DNA of 64,000 bases, taken from NCBI GenBank assembly GCA_902805475.1, contig CADCSX010000002.1, positions 1,550,001 through 1,614,000 on the forward strand. Direction: 5' to 3'. The translations under genes were made by a program, and so were the position numbers. The stretch's first letter is position 1; each line of letters begins with the position of its first letter. The notes under the pieces are model-generated. The model worked only from the letters and a program-made list of their open reading frames with translations, was not told where the DNA came from and did no database searches. Below, one piece after another: positions 21,827 to 34,095 of the stretch. The stretch is from Entonaema liquescens. Taxonomy: Eukaryota > Ascomycota > Sordariomycetes > Xylariales > Xylariaceae.

Positions 21827-23147
21827 TTAATCTAATTGCGGATCTGACCTAGCCCCCCTCGAATGGCTCTGTTGAAATCCAGTATCTAGACCAGCCTCGG
21901 CCCCTTCGAAAACGTAAGGTTGCCTCTTCTTCGCTTCGGCAGCCGCTATAGACTCATTCTGGGCGTTTTCCGCTTGCAGCTTCATGAACTTGACGACGTC
22001 TAACGGAGTTTCCCATGCCACGATGCCCTTCTTGGCGTCGCTGATACGCCGCTCCTGGCCGGCCTGACCTGCACGGCCTAGGACGCTGCCGATAACGGCC
22101 AGACATCGTAAACTATATAAATGTTGTTAGCTTCACGAATTACAAGCGCGTAATAACATCTACCCAGGTAGATTTCTTGTAGAGTTGCCCTTACCTATCA
22201 TCATTCGCCGGAATAGCATACGTAACCCAAGTCGGTTCCGCGTTCGTATCAATGACGCCAATCGTCGGCACATTAACCAGCGCGCACTCGTGCAGCAAGA
22301 CGTAGTTCTCGATAGGATTAAGACACACGACCAGATCGGGGATCAACGGCCGCCGCTCATTAACATGGCGATGGAACCCCTCGACGGGCTCGTCGTGCTC
22401 GTCCACCATCTGGACCGGCATGCCGTTGAGAATGACCTCCGAGTTGGTAATCGACCCGGGCGTCCACTTGGTGAACAGATGGCACGCGCGCGCCAGCCGC
22501 GCCGCCTGCGTCACGATCTGCGTCTGCCCGGGCCGCGTGCCCACGAACAGGATCAGGCCCCCGCGGTACGCGACCTCTTCCACCACGCGCGCCGCCCGTC
22601 GTAAGTGCGCCGCCGTCTCCTCCAGCGAGATGATGTGGATGCCCTGGCGGATACCGTAGATATACCGCGCGTTCGCCGGGTTCCACAGCGACGCGTGGTG
22701 TCCCATGTGCGCCTGGGACGCCATGAGGAGCTCCAGCGTGACGTCCTTGGGTCCAGGGGGGTGCAAGAACACATCCCCAGGTCTATACGTTCGCTGGACC
22801 TTGGTGCCCACCTTGCCGATGTGGGCCTTCAGTTCCTGCGCCATCTGGTAGTTCACGACGGTATTATCGGGAGCCGCGGGCTTTTTTTTCGCGCGGGGGC
22901 ACGTATTTTGGCATTGAATATGGAGGGTTGCGGATTGGCATTGGGGACTGGAGACTGGGCTCCGTGAGATCGGGGACTCCTGTCGGGGTGGGCTGCGTCG
23001 AAAGAGCGCGAAGACAGGCCTGGCGCAGAGGGGCTGCCAATGCCTTTCGGGCTGGGAATTGATGTTAGTTAAAGTCTTAGGTATTTGAAGCACTAACACA
23101 AGAAATAAATACTTGCCTTGGCGGACGCCCATATCTCTTATAATCAT
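21827..23147 (-). CDS. MRP4: Mitochondrial small-subunit ribosomal protein uS2m
   Basis: Mitochondrial ribosomal protein S2. Exons: 23117-23147, 22195-23051, 21827-22112. The uS2 core is clear: ASQAHMGHHASLWNPANARYI, LILFVGTRPGQTQIV, RACHLFTKWTPGSITN, PDLVVCLNP, ECALVNVPTIGVIDTNAEP and the C-terminal LRCLAVIGSVLGRAGQ after the 82-bp intron. The first intron starts with GC (GCAAGT), which keeps phase with an N-terminus rich in Arg, Ala and Leu and without acids (RKALAAPLRQACLRALSTQ), a good mitochondrial presequence. That frame reaches the core frame only if the eight-base A run at 22882-22889 were seven. A different start frame without a frameshift is possible but gives a poor presequence. 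Confidence 0.88.
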
Positions 23148-23703
23148 GACGGCGACAATTGCTGTCGTCTACTTATGGTCTCACAGCTCTATCTCTATCA
23201 TGACTTTTTTCTGGTGGATTGAATCCAAGTCCAATGATGTTCAGAGTGGAGCCCGGGGACAAGGATCTTATCAGGCGCTACGTATTCCCGCGCCGTATCG
23301 TTATCGGGCTTCACTATGGATAGGTAGAAATCGAATAGTATTTAAGTACCTACCTCAATATCTCACTGAGGTAGTTACCTTATTAATCCATAGGAAGTTT
23401 CTAGGAAAGACAGATTCACGATTATTTCCCTGATAAAGGTAGGTAGATTAGGTACCTAAGGTACTTAATACAGATCACTATTAACAAAGTACAAATAAAC
23501 GAATGCAATTACAAATACAAGGAATTACAATCACGGTAACCCAAACAGTACAAATAAAATAGAGTAATCAAGAGAGGCATGAGTTATTAATCTATGCATC
23601 ATGAGAATTCAGAAATCTAAATTTCTGTCTCGAATATCAGCGATTGTGTAATCGCAAAAGAAAACTCCAGTGGCAATGCTCCAGCCTCCAAAAACGCAAC
23701 CCC
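23148..23703. other. Intergenic: uS2m promoter and CBS/PB1 3' flank
   Basis: AT-rich; TAGGTA/TACCTA words are dense at 23344-23465. No gene is seen. Confidence 0.4.
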
Positions 23704-25851
23704 TTATCGGCTAGTAGCTCTCGAAATAGCGAAGACGCCAATGATAACTACAGCCAGAGTAACAATAGCCCCGGGCAATAACAACTCGTTAGGCACACCG
23801 GCAATAACCTGGTCGGGCTCCGAGTATGTGTGGGTCCTCCTGCGACGCCTAACAGTAGCATAGTCCTCCTCTTCGCTATCCTCATCATCGTCATCCTCTT
23901 CCACCGGAGCCCGTCTGCGGCGCACTTCCGAAGGGGCCGAGCTAGGAGCCGGTGTGGCGATAGGGTCAGGTTGAGGAGCAGCAACCGTAACTGGCGGTTT
24001 CTCAGGATCATGCACAAACAGGTCAACCTTCTCGTGGTGGTGATGACGAGCCAGTAGGATTGCCTCGAGTAGATCTTGGTCGGTCGTAATGCTAACTGTA
24101 TCACCTTCGTCATCCAGGTAACTCAGGGCAAAGCCACCCGTGCTCAGGTTACCATCCTCTACTTCTGGGATGCCGCCAATAGACTCTACCTCGCTGCCAA
24201 GCTTCGCGGCCACATGCTCAACGAATTGTGCAATGCCTTCATTCGCAATAACTTGTATTCGGTGTACGCGACCGCTTGGGGCCTTGAATTTAAATGCAAA
24301 AGGGATGTCGGCGGGAGTCTGGTGGGCTACCGCAGAGTGAATCGGTGATGATTCCATGCCCACATGAGAAGCACTATCGCCAGGCGCAACGGGATCGTAC
24401 GAACGCTCACGGTTGACATCGGGAGAAAGAACTGATCGCGACGCCATAGTACCGTGATGATGACTGCCATCGCCGGAAACCATGGATTCGGTTTCGTTAT
24501 CGAGCGAAAGCCAAAATTTATTCCAGGCGGGGCCTTCGTTGTCGCCCGATGTCCCCATGGTGTTAATCTGCTCAAGCGTCGCATAAGTCAACTTGAGGAC
24601 GTCAACCATACCCACTATCTCGCCCTGGTCATTCATCACCGGGAGGTTGAGGTAATGGCCATCTATATTAAATGTCAGTTCATATACACTTGGAAATCAT
24701 GATATTTAGATGATCAAAAACTAACCATGCATCTTCCGCAGAGCGGCCTGGATACTCATATCCATGGGCGCGAAGTCAGGATGAGGCGTCATAACACGGA
24801 CAACGCTGCATGTAGACGGATCCAAACCGGGGGCAATGACTCGCAGAACCACATCCTTGCTCGTGAAGATACCCGTAATCTGACCTTGGTCTTGAACTAA
24901 AACGGCAGTGGTATGGTTTTCCTTCATCATCATCGCCGCCTCCTTTACGGTCGTCCTGACACTGACGGTTGTGGGTGGCATTCCATTTAGAACGCTCTCC
25001 AATGTAGGTCCAGACATCTTGGAACGAAGGGCTTCGACATATTGGATAATCTGTTGAGGTTGGCTAGTTCCTAATTCCGACTGTACACCTTCCAAAGCGG
25101 CATAAAGCTTTGTCGAAGATGCATAAGCCCGTTCCAACTTTTCCATAGCATCGTAAAAGCACTTTGTAATGTCGAGGATTCCAGAAATATCTTGATTCTC
25201 ATCCATAACGGGAAGATGTCTAAAACCTTTGCGAACCATGAGATCCAAGGCCTCGGTAGCGCTGGTATCGGTGCGCGCGCATAGAGGGTTTTTGGTCATA
25301 ATCTCAGCAATGGTAATACTGTTAGCCTTCTGACCGGTGCCAACGACCCTGAAAGCCAGATCCTTGGCCGTGAAGATACCAGCGATTCTATCATCTTCAT
25401 CCGTCACTAACACGCAGTCCTCCCTCTTGGCAGCCATTAGCTGCGCGGCTTCTGAGACAGTCGTGCCGGGCTTGATCTGGAGGGCAGGGCTCGGCTTCAG
25501 GGCAAGGACGGTTCCAGGCGGGGCTTTGCGCGAAAGGCGGGCCCGGCCGGTAATGTGATGCTTCTTCTTGGAGAGATCGCTCTCCAGCTTTCGCCTGATA
25601 GCCTAGTATAAGGGATCAGCTTCTATGCCATAGTAACGAAGACGCGACACCCATCATACCTCATCGCGCTTGCTCTGCTTCTGCCTACTTGCGCTGACAC
25701 CAGAGGCGACTTCACTCGGGGCGGGCTGATGACCGTGGCCTTCGTTGACGGGTCTTGGGATGTTGGAGTTGGCGGGACTGCCAGGTCCAAACGACGGCGC
25801 AGGGGTCCGGTTCCCACCACGGCTGGGTGTACCTCTCATAGTTCCCGACAT
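23704..25851 (-). CDS. CBS-domain and PB1-domain protein with C-terminal membrane anchor
   Basis: 675 residues. Exons: 25660-25851, 24726-25602, 23704-24662. After a disordered Pro/Ser-rich head come four CBS motifs arranged as two Bateman modules (for example REDCVLVTDEDDRIAGIFTA and TTAVLVQDQGQITGIFTSKD), at about residues 105-400. A PB1-type domain follows (FAFKFKAPSGRVHRIQVIAN through DDEGDTVSITTDQDLLEAILLAR), then an acidic linker and a single hydrophobic helix at the extreme C-terminus (LLLPGAIVTLAVVIIGVFAI) ending in a short basic tail. The architecture matches Schizosaccharomyces pombe Mug70-type proteins. CBS modules usually bind adenosyl ligands; the function in filamentous fungi is not established. 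A tail-anchored topology is inferred. Confidence 0.88.
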
Positions 25852-26769
25852 CGTGGGCGATAGTTAAAAACAACTTCGGCGGGGTTGAGGATGAAACTTG
25901 CAGTGCGGAATGTTTTAATAGCTAGCAATGTTTCTGAAGGTGTGCACCCAATAGCAAAAAAGGATTGAATAATAACTCGAATAATCCGAACACTCGAAAA
26001 TTTCGACTGCGAGCGACAAAAAGTCAGCCGAGGAACCGAGCTTGTCGAGCAATGGCGCAAGTAACAAGCGAACTGCGATAGCGATCGAATGATGTTTGAT
26101 TATACCTGCTGATATTAACCTAGACCTAGTGAAGATAGAGAATAGAAGAGATAAAGTATCGGTCAGAATATGGCGCTCCTTCGGGAAGAAATTGCGGGTC
26201 ATTCGAAGTTGTCTCGGCGACCTGGAAGACACCTACCCCCGGTCAGGCGAGTTCCGAGTAAGGCTTTCTAGTGGAAATTATGTGCAAAATCTTATTCACC
26301 AGCCACAAATGCCACAATTAGAGGGGGTTTGCAACGAAAAGATCTAAATACCTAAGTACCTAGGTCTACATGTAGTGGGGTTTATTGTGGGGTTGTAATC
26401 GCTTAATAGCCTTAAGCCCCTCACTTGCGCCAATTCACTTTCAACAATTCCGACCTTACAAATATTTCATGTCTTATAAGCACAAATTACAACGAAAGTA
26501 TTGGACAATCTCTTTGCGACACTTATAGTTGCATACCTTAGGTACCTAATCTAGCTGTACCTATTCCACTTCTACTCACCCCGCCACCAAGATCATAATG
26601 GTGACCAATCAGACTAAAAATACTTTGAGCGGAGCAAAAAAAGGGGGTAAGAATAGGGGTATATAGAAGCTCATACCACCGTCTAAGCTTCAAGACCCCT
26701 ATGCTACCATAGTATCATAATAGGTATTATCTATCGTACACAGTTCTACACCTTTCCAGAACGATGCTT
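25852..26769. other. Intergenic: CBS/PB1 promoter and MRJP 3' flank
   Basis: No gene is seen. TAGGTA/ACCTAGGT words occur at 26345-26365 and 26538-26560. Confidence 0.4.
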
Positions 26770-28319
26770 TCAAATATTTAACACCTTTGATCCACCATCA
26801 GGAAGCTTGGCTTTAAACAGCGCAAAAGGCGTCACTCTCATATCTAAGTCGGGATATGTAGCCGCGACTAGGTTAAGCTGGTTAACCGTGAAATACAAGT
26901 ATCCATCCGCTGCAACTGACACTACCACCGAGTTAGAGTGAAGATTTTAAAGTAAAGGGGTTAATCTTAACACTTACTTGTGTCTACCCAGTTGATTCTC
27001 GGGTCTCGTACAAAAGGCAGTGTCGTCCCGTTGTTAGGGTTATACATATTAATGGCATTCCCTTCGTTATTACCAACATATATCATACCATTACTATCAG
27101 TCTCGAGACCGTCGCTCAGGCCTTTCTGTCCGTTGTTCATCACTGACTGCTGAGCTAAGAGTTCGCTATCATCTCCTCGCGCACGAAGCTTCGCTGTCGG
27201 AGCGCTATACATGTATCGAGAAGCGAGAGGACACCAGTACAGCGTTTCCCTGTCAGCAGATAAGGCGATACCATCGGCTCCGATCGGTAACGTTGAATAA
27301 GGCCTTTTAGCCTGTGTGTAGTAACCCGGCTGGCCCCAGATAAACGGCAGAAACTGAGACTCGACGCTCACAGACTTCGTCAGTCCAAGATGTCTCCAGC
27401 TCTCGCCTGAACCGAGATCTACGATGATAATGGCGTTGTGGCCCGCGGCACTGCTATCTGTGATGTACGCAAAACCCTCCCCTGAAGAGTCGGAGAGATT
27501 AGAGCGAAGGTCAAAACGTATGTCGTTTAGATAGCTGTCGCCGTATGCCACGGTGCTCGGAAAGACGATCGTCTTAAATACTGCGTTGGTTGTGAGATTC
27601 ACTCCAACAAGTTTTGGGCCACCGTATGTTGCCTCTAAGAGAACATTATCAACCGTTAAAACGCGTCCAGTGTCAAGAATCCACAAGCGATCCAACGAAT
27701 CGATAACAACCGATTGAACACCAATCAGGTATTGTTGATAATTTGCAGAAGCTATACCTCATTAGCTTCGACATATAACGGATTGGCTTACTTACTTGGT
27801 GGCGTCGTAGAACGATTAATCGCTCCACCCGGAGGCTGGTTCATTTCCAAGCTCGGGTAAGCAACTTCAGCCGTGAGCGAGGTAAGCTCCCCAACAGTGA
27901 AGACTTCATTAGAACCATCGTAGGTATTACCAGGATCGAGCCCTATAGTTATCCCGTTAGAACAGTCTTAGCACTCATCCAGCACAATAACACCAACCGC
28001 CAGGATAGTTCGAGAACATGCGTCCAGTGCTCGAAACCGCAATTCCTGCCATGAAATTAGCTTTTGAGGTTTATAGGCTGTCGGACTTAATTTAGATGGC
28101 TTTACCAGTTGGCCATTGTTTATAGTAGGCATGAGCTATTTCGAGTGGTGGACCATGCACCTATTTTGTCAACATCGAAACATAGCCCAAGTGCAACGTT
28201 GTAGAACGAAAATATCGGAATTAGAAACTTACTCCAGGGTCAGAAATGAAGCTTATATTCTGCCCATGTGCAAAGCTAATTAGTGATGCTAGTATAAAAT
28301 GAAAATTAGCCCTCAGCAT
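26770..28319 (-). CDS. Secreted major royal jelly protein / yellow-family protein
   Basis: 420 residues in six exons: 28233-28319, 28106-28160, 27998-28045, 27796-27942, 26978-27751, 26770-26921. It starts with a signal peptide (MLRANFHFILASLISFAHGQ). The MRJP/yellow beta-propeller features are VSSTGRMFSNYPGGLDPGNT, VVIDSLDRLWILDTGR, YLNDIRFD, AYITDSSAAGHNAIIIVDL, PIGADGIALSADRETLYWCP and MIYVGNNEGNAINMYNP. Every exon junction restores a family block, so the model is reliable. In insects the fold serves dopachrome conversion or ligand binding; in fungi the role is unknown and the family is scattered. The protein probably acts outside the cell. Confidence 0.9.
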
Positions 28320-28938
28320 GATTGATATCCTGAGCCAGCACATATCAACAGTGTCAAATTGCACATTAAGGAAGATCGTTTAACAACTCAAATTCAAAAT
28401 ATTCCCATCACTTATAAGACAAGTTCCATGTCATTCACAAGCACAGCTAAAAGGTACCCACCCCCCTTCCCTTAGGGAAAGGGGCTAGGTATGACGTCCC
28501 TATAATGTCACAATGAAATGAAATCTACATAAGGAGACGAGTCGCTTAAAGTAATAATGAAGGCTGATTCATTGAATCTTAATATAGCCAATCAAATAGT
28601 ACTTGCGAATTTGTTTCCGCGCTAGCATAGGTCATTCACAAGGGCTGTCAACGCCCCGAGGTTTGAATGAAACATACTCAGGACAAACGTCCGCCGTAAA
28701 GGTGCTACTATAGTCAAATCAGCTTATACCTGCTAAGACACTATGGCTGTAGTGCCAGAGTAAAATGGTTCCTACCAATACCAATCAAGTCTTGACCTTA
28801 AGACTGCCATACAATACTTCGTAATGCCGTGAAGTAGTCCCAAACGCCCATACTATGCATACAAAACCAAACGGGATATCATAGGTACACGGTGCTAAAT
28901 CATTTCCACCTTTTCACATCATATTCTACTTTCCCTGA
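28320..28938. other. Intergenic: MRJP promoter
   Basis: No gene or repeat was recognised. Confidence 0.4.
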
Positions 28939-30996
28939 CTAATGTGCAGCCCCCTTATAGGGCTGAGGGGCGCCAAAGTAGGCCGCATCGCCCTTAGATA
29001 CTGCTGCGTACTTCCTTCGCCTCTGGCAGAAACTGTCGACTATAGTTAGCTTATAGTCCAGAGCCCACGGCCCAATTCATTATTATGAAAGGCGTTGGGG
29101 TAGGTGTGATGCTAGTGAAAACTTACAAGATACCAGCAATGATTGCCACAAGCAGGGGTACGCCAGCCCCGACACAAACTCCGATGATGATTCTCTTATC
29201 AACACCGTTAACTTCACCGAGGGGGTGCTCGCTAGAGACAGTAGGATCCCTGGAAGACGAGGATGTTGGTGGAGGCGCCGTGTATGACACAGGAGACCCA
29301 GTTGTAGCTTCAATATTCTTGGCGTTGGTGCCAAAAGGAATGGGGGTAGCAACGCTCGCTCCTGTAGTCGCGGGGAAAGTAGCCTCTGAATCTGAAGGCA
29401 CCGCTGTGACATGTGTCAGGGTACTCGTCACTTTCGTAGTAGTCTGCAAAGCTGGTGGGCAATTGACCAAGCCCGTAGTAAGGCAGCCAACACCAGTATA
29501 AGTAACCTTTTTACTAAGCGTAGTCGTCTCTAGCTCTTCATCTGCTCTAGCGCTGATTGCGGGAACGGAAGCAGTGGTTGTCTGGGTGCGACCTTGGATG
29601 GCACAGATATCAGCTATCGTTGTCGTGTAGATAGGGATATTTGTCTACAGCAAAAGCTCGAGTCAGCATGTATCAACCCAAAGACATAATCGCGACTTAC
29701 GTTGGGAGCTGGACCCCATGTTTCTACTCAATAGCGAGTGTAGCTCCAGCGGCAGCGCCAAGGCCGAACTGGTATGATTGCTCAACCTTCAGTAAACAGT
29801 CTTCGTCTTCGCCTTCAGGGGCTGCCGTGATGTTCGTCGCAAACTCGGCGATATTCGCCCACACGCTAACACCCACACCAGCGCTCGCCTTCGTGGTAAA
29901 TGAAGAGCTAGGGATTACGACAGAAGGAGTCGAGAGCTCGAATCCTGCATTCACTCCAACACGAAGGACGGCCTTGAGAAGACCTCCTGCACTTTCGACT
30001 GTCACTGGGAGGAACTCGAAATTGGCCCCGTTACTTGAAGTTCCCGGATTAGCATTGCTGGGCTAGGTTGAGACGGAAAGATTAATCGACTTACAATGTG
30101 ATACTGGAGACATTTTGCCCAAACAGGGCCATGTCGAGTCCAACACCATCTTCTAACTTGATGTGGATTCCGCTGCTGATGTCGATCTCCGTGTCGACGC
30201 TTAGGATCAGATCGACAGAGAAAACAACCCCGATAAATAGATCGTTGCTTGCGGATATTCCAATAGGCGTCGTCGATGAGTAAAGGTTCAAGTTGTAGGT
30301 TGCGCCAGCCGTTAGCACGGTATCGATGAGCATATATAACTCTAGATCATCAAACTTGAACTGAAGACGGCACTCGGGTATATCTGGGACATCCACGTTG
30401 AAGGATATGTTGATCGGAGGGAAGTCGAAATCGTCAAGATCTATCCCGTCTTGAAGGTTATGAAAAACTGTCGGGAAGTAGTCTTCGATGTATTCGATAA
30501 CTTGACTAGTAGTATTTAGAATTTCGTCTCCAACATCGCTCGTGAAGTTCCCAAAAGCTTGCGTTACATTGAAGTCGCCATCAATGCTAAACTCTGCTGT
30601 CGCGTTTCCCTTGATATAACATGTTGTGCACGTTATATCTACCCCGGCGCTTATTGTGGCATTATTTTCTGTATTCTTCTCGTATGGACTAAATCACATA
30701 TTAGGTAACGAACTAATAACACCCAATAGCTCTAGTTAAAGCCAGAGTTGTTCTCACATGCTCAGTAGAGTTGCGCCATTCCAGCTTTTATTTAACGCTG
30801 TGCTGTTCTTCAGAACCGTATCTCTCCCTTGAAGTTTTATTTCTGCGAGAGATCGCCGAAGGGCACGGATAGTATCCGTAGATGAAGAGCCTGGTGCGTC
30901 TCGCACATTAACTACAACATCTGATGATGGAATAGAAGCCGATACTGAGCTAAGGCACGCGGCCCAGCCAAAGATAAGGAGTGGCTTCACGAACAT
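28939..30996 (-). CDS. Secreted single-pass membrane protein, Thr/Ser-rich stalk (frameshift suspected)
   Basis: Unrecognised family, about 592 residues. Exons: 30758-30996, 30095-30688, 29701-30033, 29127-29644, 28939-29032. A signal peptide (MFVKPLLIFGWAACLSSVSA) is followed by a beta-rich ectodomain with repeated hydrophobic strands (ECRLQFKFDDLELYMLIDT, FIGVVFSVDLILSVDTEIDI), then a Thr/Ser/Pro stalk with many potential glycosylation sites, a transmembrane helix (IIIGVCVGAGVPLLVAIIAG) and a basic cytosolic start (CQRRRKYAA). In exon 3 the frame closes at a TAG (29724-29726), yet two bases further on a second frame reads TWGPAPN up to a perfect GTAAGT donor, so one base is probably missing. 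Without that correction the protein would end as a soluble 300-residue form. Confidence 0.7.
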
Positions 30997-33900
30997 CTTG
31001 TTAGTACTAGTGCCCTAAGAGTATGAGAATGAAATTGCTATGACGAGGGAAACACATTCACGTACACTTTCATGAGATTACTCCATCCATATGTATTCCA
31101 AGTTCCTCAGCCATCGTGGAGTAAAGTTTTGGGGAGCCTCGACGACCGGTTCGGAAGAGGATTCACAACCATGGCTTCGACAGCACCCTGCATACGGCGG
31201 AGTTTTGAGTTTTAGTTACAGATAAGAGGTTAGTACATATTTGGGGACCCGAGCAAGGGATGATTCCTACAGCCTCGTGGGGAATGCCACATGGAATACC
31301 GAAAATAGTTCAATGAAACCTTACAAAACCATTTTCCAAGGGTGTTCAAACCCAACTCCCGTTTCCGAACCGAAGCTCGAGCCAACGAACCCGACTTTCG
31401 AGCCGAGACGGTAGATGGAAGCACTTCAATTTAAACCTACCTGGCTTAGCACATACTAACAAGAGGAAGGTGATTTCTTACTCAGTACGAAGGTTGGGGC
31501 CAAAAGTCTTGCACATGCCTGAGTTCTTGGCATCCTATTTCAACGTCCGCAATATCTGTCACACTGTACATGCGCTATACTTAATAGGGAATTTAATAGT
31601 GGCCCAGACGCTAAGCTCAGGCGATCTATCACTATATTACAGGGACATCATCCACTATAACTTAAATAATACCGTACAATCTCTTTGCAATTCATACGTA
31701 GCTTACCTAAGCCAAAAAAGCTCAGATGTGCAAGACTTTTGGCCCCAACCTTCGTACGTCTCGAAAACACCCCTGTGCATACTTCACAAGTAGTTGCAGC
31801 TAACAATTCTTGGCTATTGTAACTCTATTCTGTATAGAGATAGCCATGGCTCGATTGCGCCTTGATGGGTTGCAGAAACGACCGCATTTCATGTCCCTCC
31901 GAGACAGACGCGGTTGACGAGATAGGGGCTTCAGCCGCAAACTATTTAAAGAAACAAAAAGCAATAGCATTGCTGTTAGAAGAGATATCTGCAGACCAAA
32001 ACCCCGCGTACTCGAACTTAGACATCAATTGGCAATAATAGAAGCCAGTGTCTTCAAGTCAACTTCAAAGCTCTATATGACCGCTGAGCAATGAGTCGAC
32101 TTTCTATTTTAAGTGGCAATAATCGCGCTCTTATTGCAGCTCAAAAAGATGCTAGACACAAAATCCTCATCTGCTTTGGGAATCGTTGCCGAACTCGAAG
32201 GATTTAGGCGTTGTGGTGTAGCGAGCAAATGATTGACTACTACCTGTCTGCAAGGTACTATGCCCAGGTTGTATCCGCTTCTTAACCAACCTACATATGA
32301 GCTTTCATTGCTTTTTTCCTTTCCGCATTCCTATCAGCCCCCAGACTGTCCCATTCTAGATATATTCCTTCTGTCACGATCGAAGCGGGGTCAGCAATAT
32401 TCAGGTAAGGCTTGAGACCCTTGTCATATTGAAGCCTCATAAGCTCCTATGAAAAAGAGGTCTGTGCGAGAAGAATACATGTCTCGAGTGGCCGAAGCTG
32501 TTAAGGATGGAGAGGTATTGTATTATACAGATGCACGTTCAATAAGCTACGGCTGTGCTATGTAACACCCCGTACTCTTAGACATTGTTCGTAGGTATAT
32601 TTATATTTGTAGAATTCTGGAGATAACTTTCTCTATCCTCATACATAACAGGGATACTTTCTACGGTCAGTTCACGCCGTAACATGAGAGCCATATGATT
32701 TGAAAAGTGTACAGGAGCAGATCTTGACGTATCATTAAATGTAAGTAGACTATCAATTAAGTAACCGTTTACTGATTAATCAATATTTTAACAGTATTAT
32801 AAAGACAGAACTAAACAACCTCAACAGTACGCCAACACCAACCCCAGCTCTCAACGGCACGGCACCATAAGAACCCCAGCGACATTACTTATAAATAGAT
32901 TTTGAGTTTATCTTACAACAAGACCAAAAAAAAAAAACAATTTTGACAAAATAGCCCCACATCTATCGTATAGCAACTCAATTAATAGCACCATGCTTTA
33001 TGTTTCTTGCCACGCAACATCGATATGTCATTTAAGGGTTAGGCAATATACTCTATATCCTAGTTGGAATATACTATTACTTCCTAAGAACCTTTAATGG
33101 CTTAGGTACTTTCTGACAGAAACGATAGGTTTTCCTTTACAACTCAATAAGCGCGTCAAATAAACTTAACCAAGGAGTTTCTAACATTATTCCGAGCTTT
33201 TTTCTGTTAATTTCTCAGGCCTTAGAATGTCGTAAACCAGCCTTGGTAAATCTATCCTACTTTAGGTTTTTGGTAACACAAATAGACTAACTACATCCCC
33301 ATCAATTACGCGTTTGTCTTCAGTTAGACCCCAAAGGTAGAGTAGTCCATTGAAGCCACTATATGAAGCCTAGACCATAGACCATCGAATGGCCTTGATA
33401 ATAATTATCCCTCTTCATTTTCATAACCCATAACTCAACTACGGCGTATCATACACCCCATATTCAAAGTGTACCACATATAATGACATTCTTAGTAATT
33501 GAAGAAACTCTTAGAGCAAAGAGAATGAATTTCAAATATTACCTAGTAGAATCAAAGGCGTCGGAGTGTTTTTATAAATGAGTTTGGTGAATCAACAAAA
33601 CTCAGTTGTTGAGAAGAAATGATATGGTTGATTGATCCGAGAACAACACCGCCAAACCGGGAGTCGCTCGGATGAAGGGTCCATATGTATTATGTATAAT
33701 GGAATCAATCCGATTGACCGTCTCTGGCCAATGAAAAGCAACAATTATAGAGGCTCCGCTCCGGTCGGATGCCTCGCCCCCCGGATCTCCTGCATCGGCT
33801 CCACAAGGGAGGCAGTCGGAGCGGCATTCGGTGGGTTATTATCGATGTAGTTGGGGTTCCATAGGCTCTTTAGGAATATTATTAAGCTACTCTTGCTAAT

Positions 33901-34095
33901 GACTTTATCCAATGGAGCCGAAGACGGAGCATCACGTCCAAAAATGCTGCACTAACATGTGCTAATCCTCGTGCTTTTCGTATGATTTATATTCTTTTAC
34001 CGCCTGGCGTAGTAATTGGCTATGTTCCTGAAATATGCCTAGCCCAAGTTTTTAATTTTGCTCTACTTTAGCACTAATTATTTTAAACCACAACG
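30997..34095. other. Gene-poor, AT-rich 3.1-kb region
   Basis: No credible coding sequence is seen over 3.1 kb between two divergent genes. The one clear element is the MITE at 31488-31754. Segments near 32530-33560 are strongly AT-rich and include an A12 run at about 32928-32939. Confidence 0.55.
31488..31754. mobile_element. 267-bp MITE with TA target-site duplication (Tc1/mariner type)
   Basis: The ends are inverted repeats: the left end begins CGAAGGTTGGGGCCAAAAGT and the last bases are its exact reverse complement. The match continues for 30 bp and, after one extra base on the left, a further 5 bp. Both ends abut TA (31486-31487 and 31755-31756), the target duplication of Tc1/mariner elements. 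The interior has no coding potential, so the element is non-autonomous. The arms are nearly perfect, which suggests a fairly recent insertion or strong constraint by hairpin formation. Confidence 0.85.

Noticed and set aside
22185..22967. Several open frames antisense to the uS2m gene
   Set aside because: They are Arg-rich shadows of a GC-rich conserved exon.
31470..31793. 107-codon open frame over the MITE
   Set aside because: It is built mainly from the element's inverted repeats and has no protein features.
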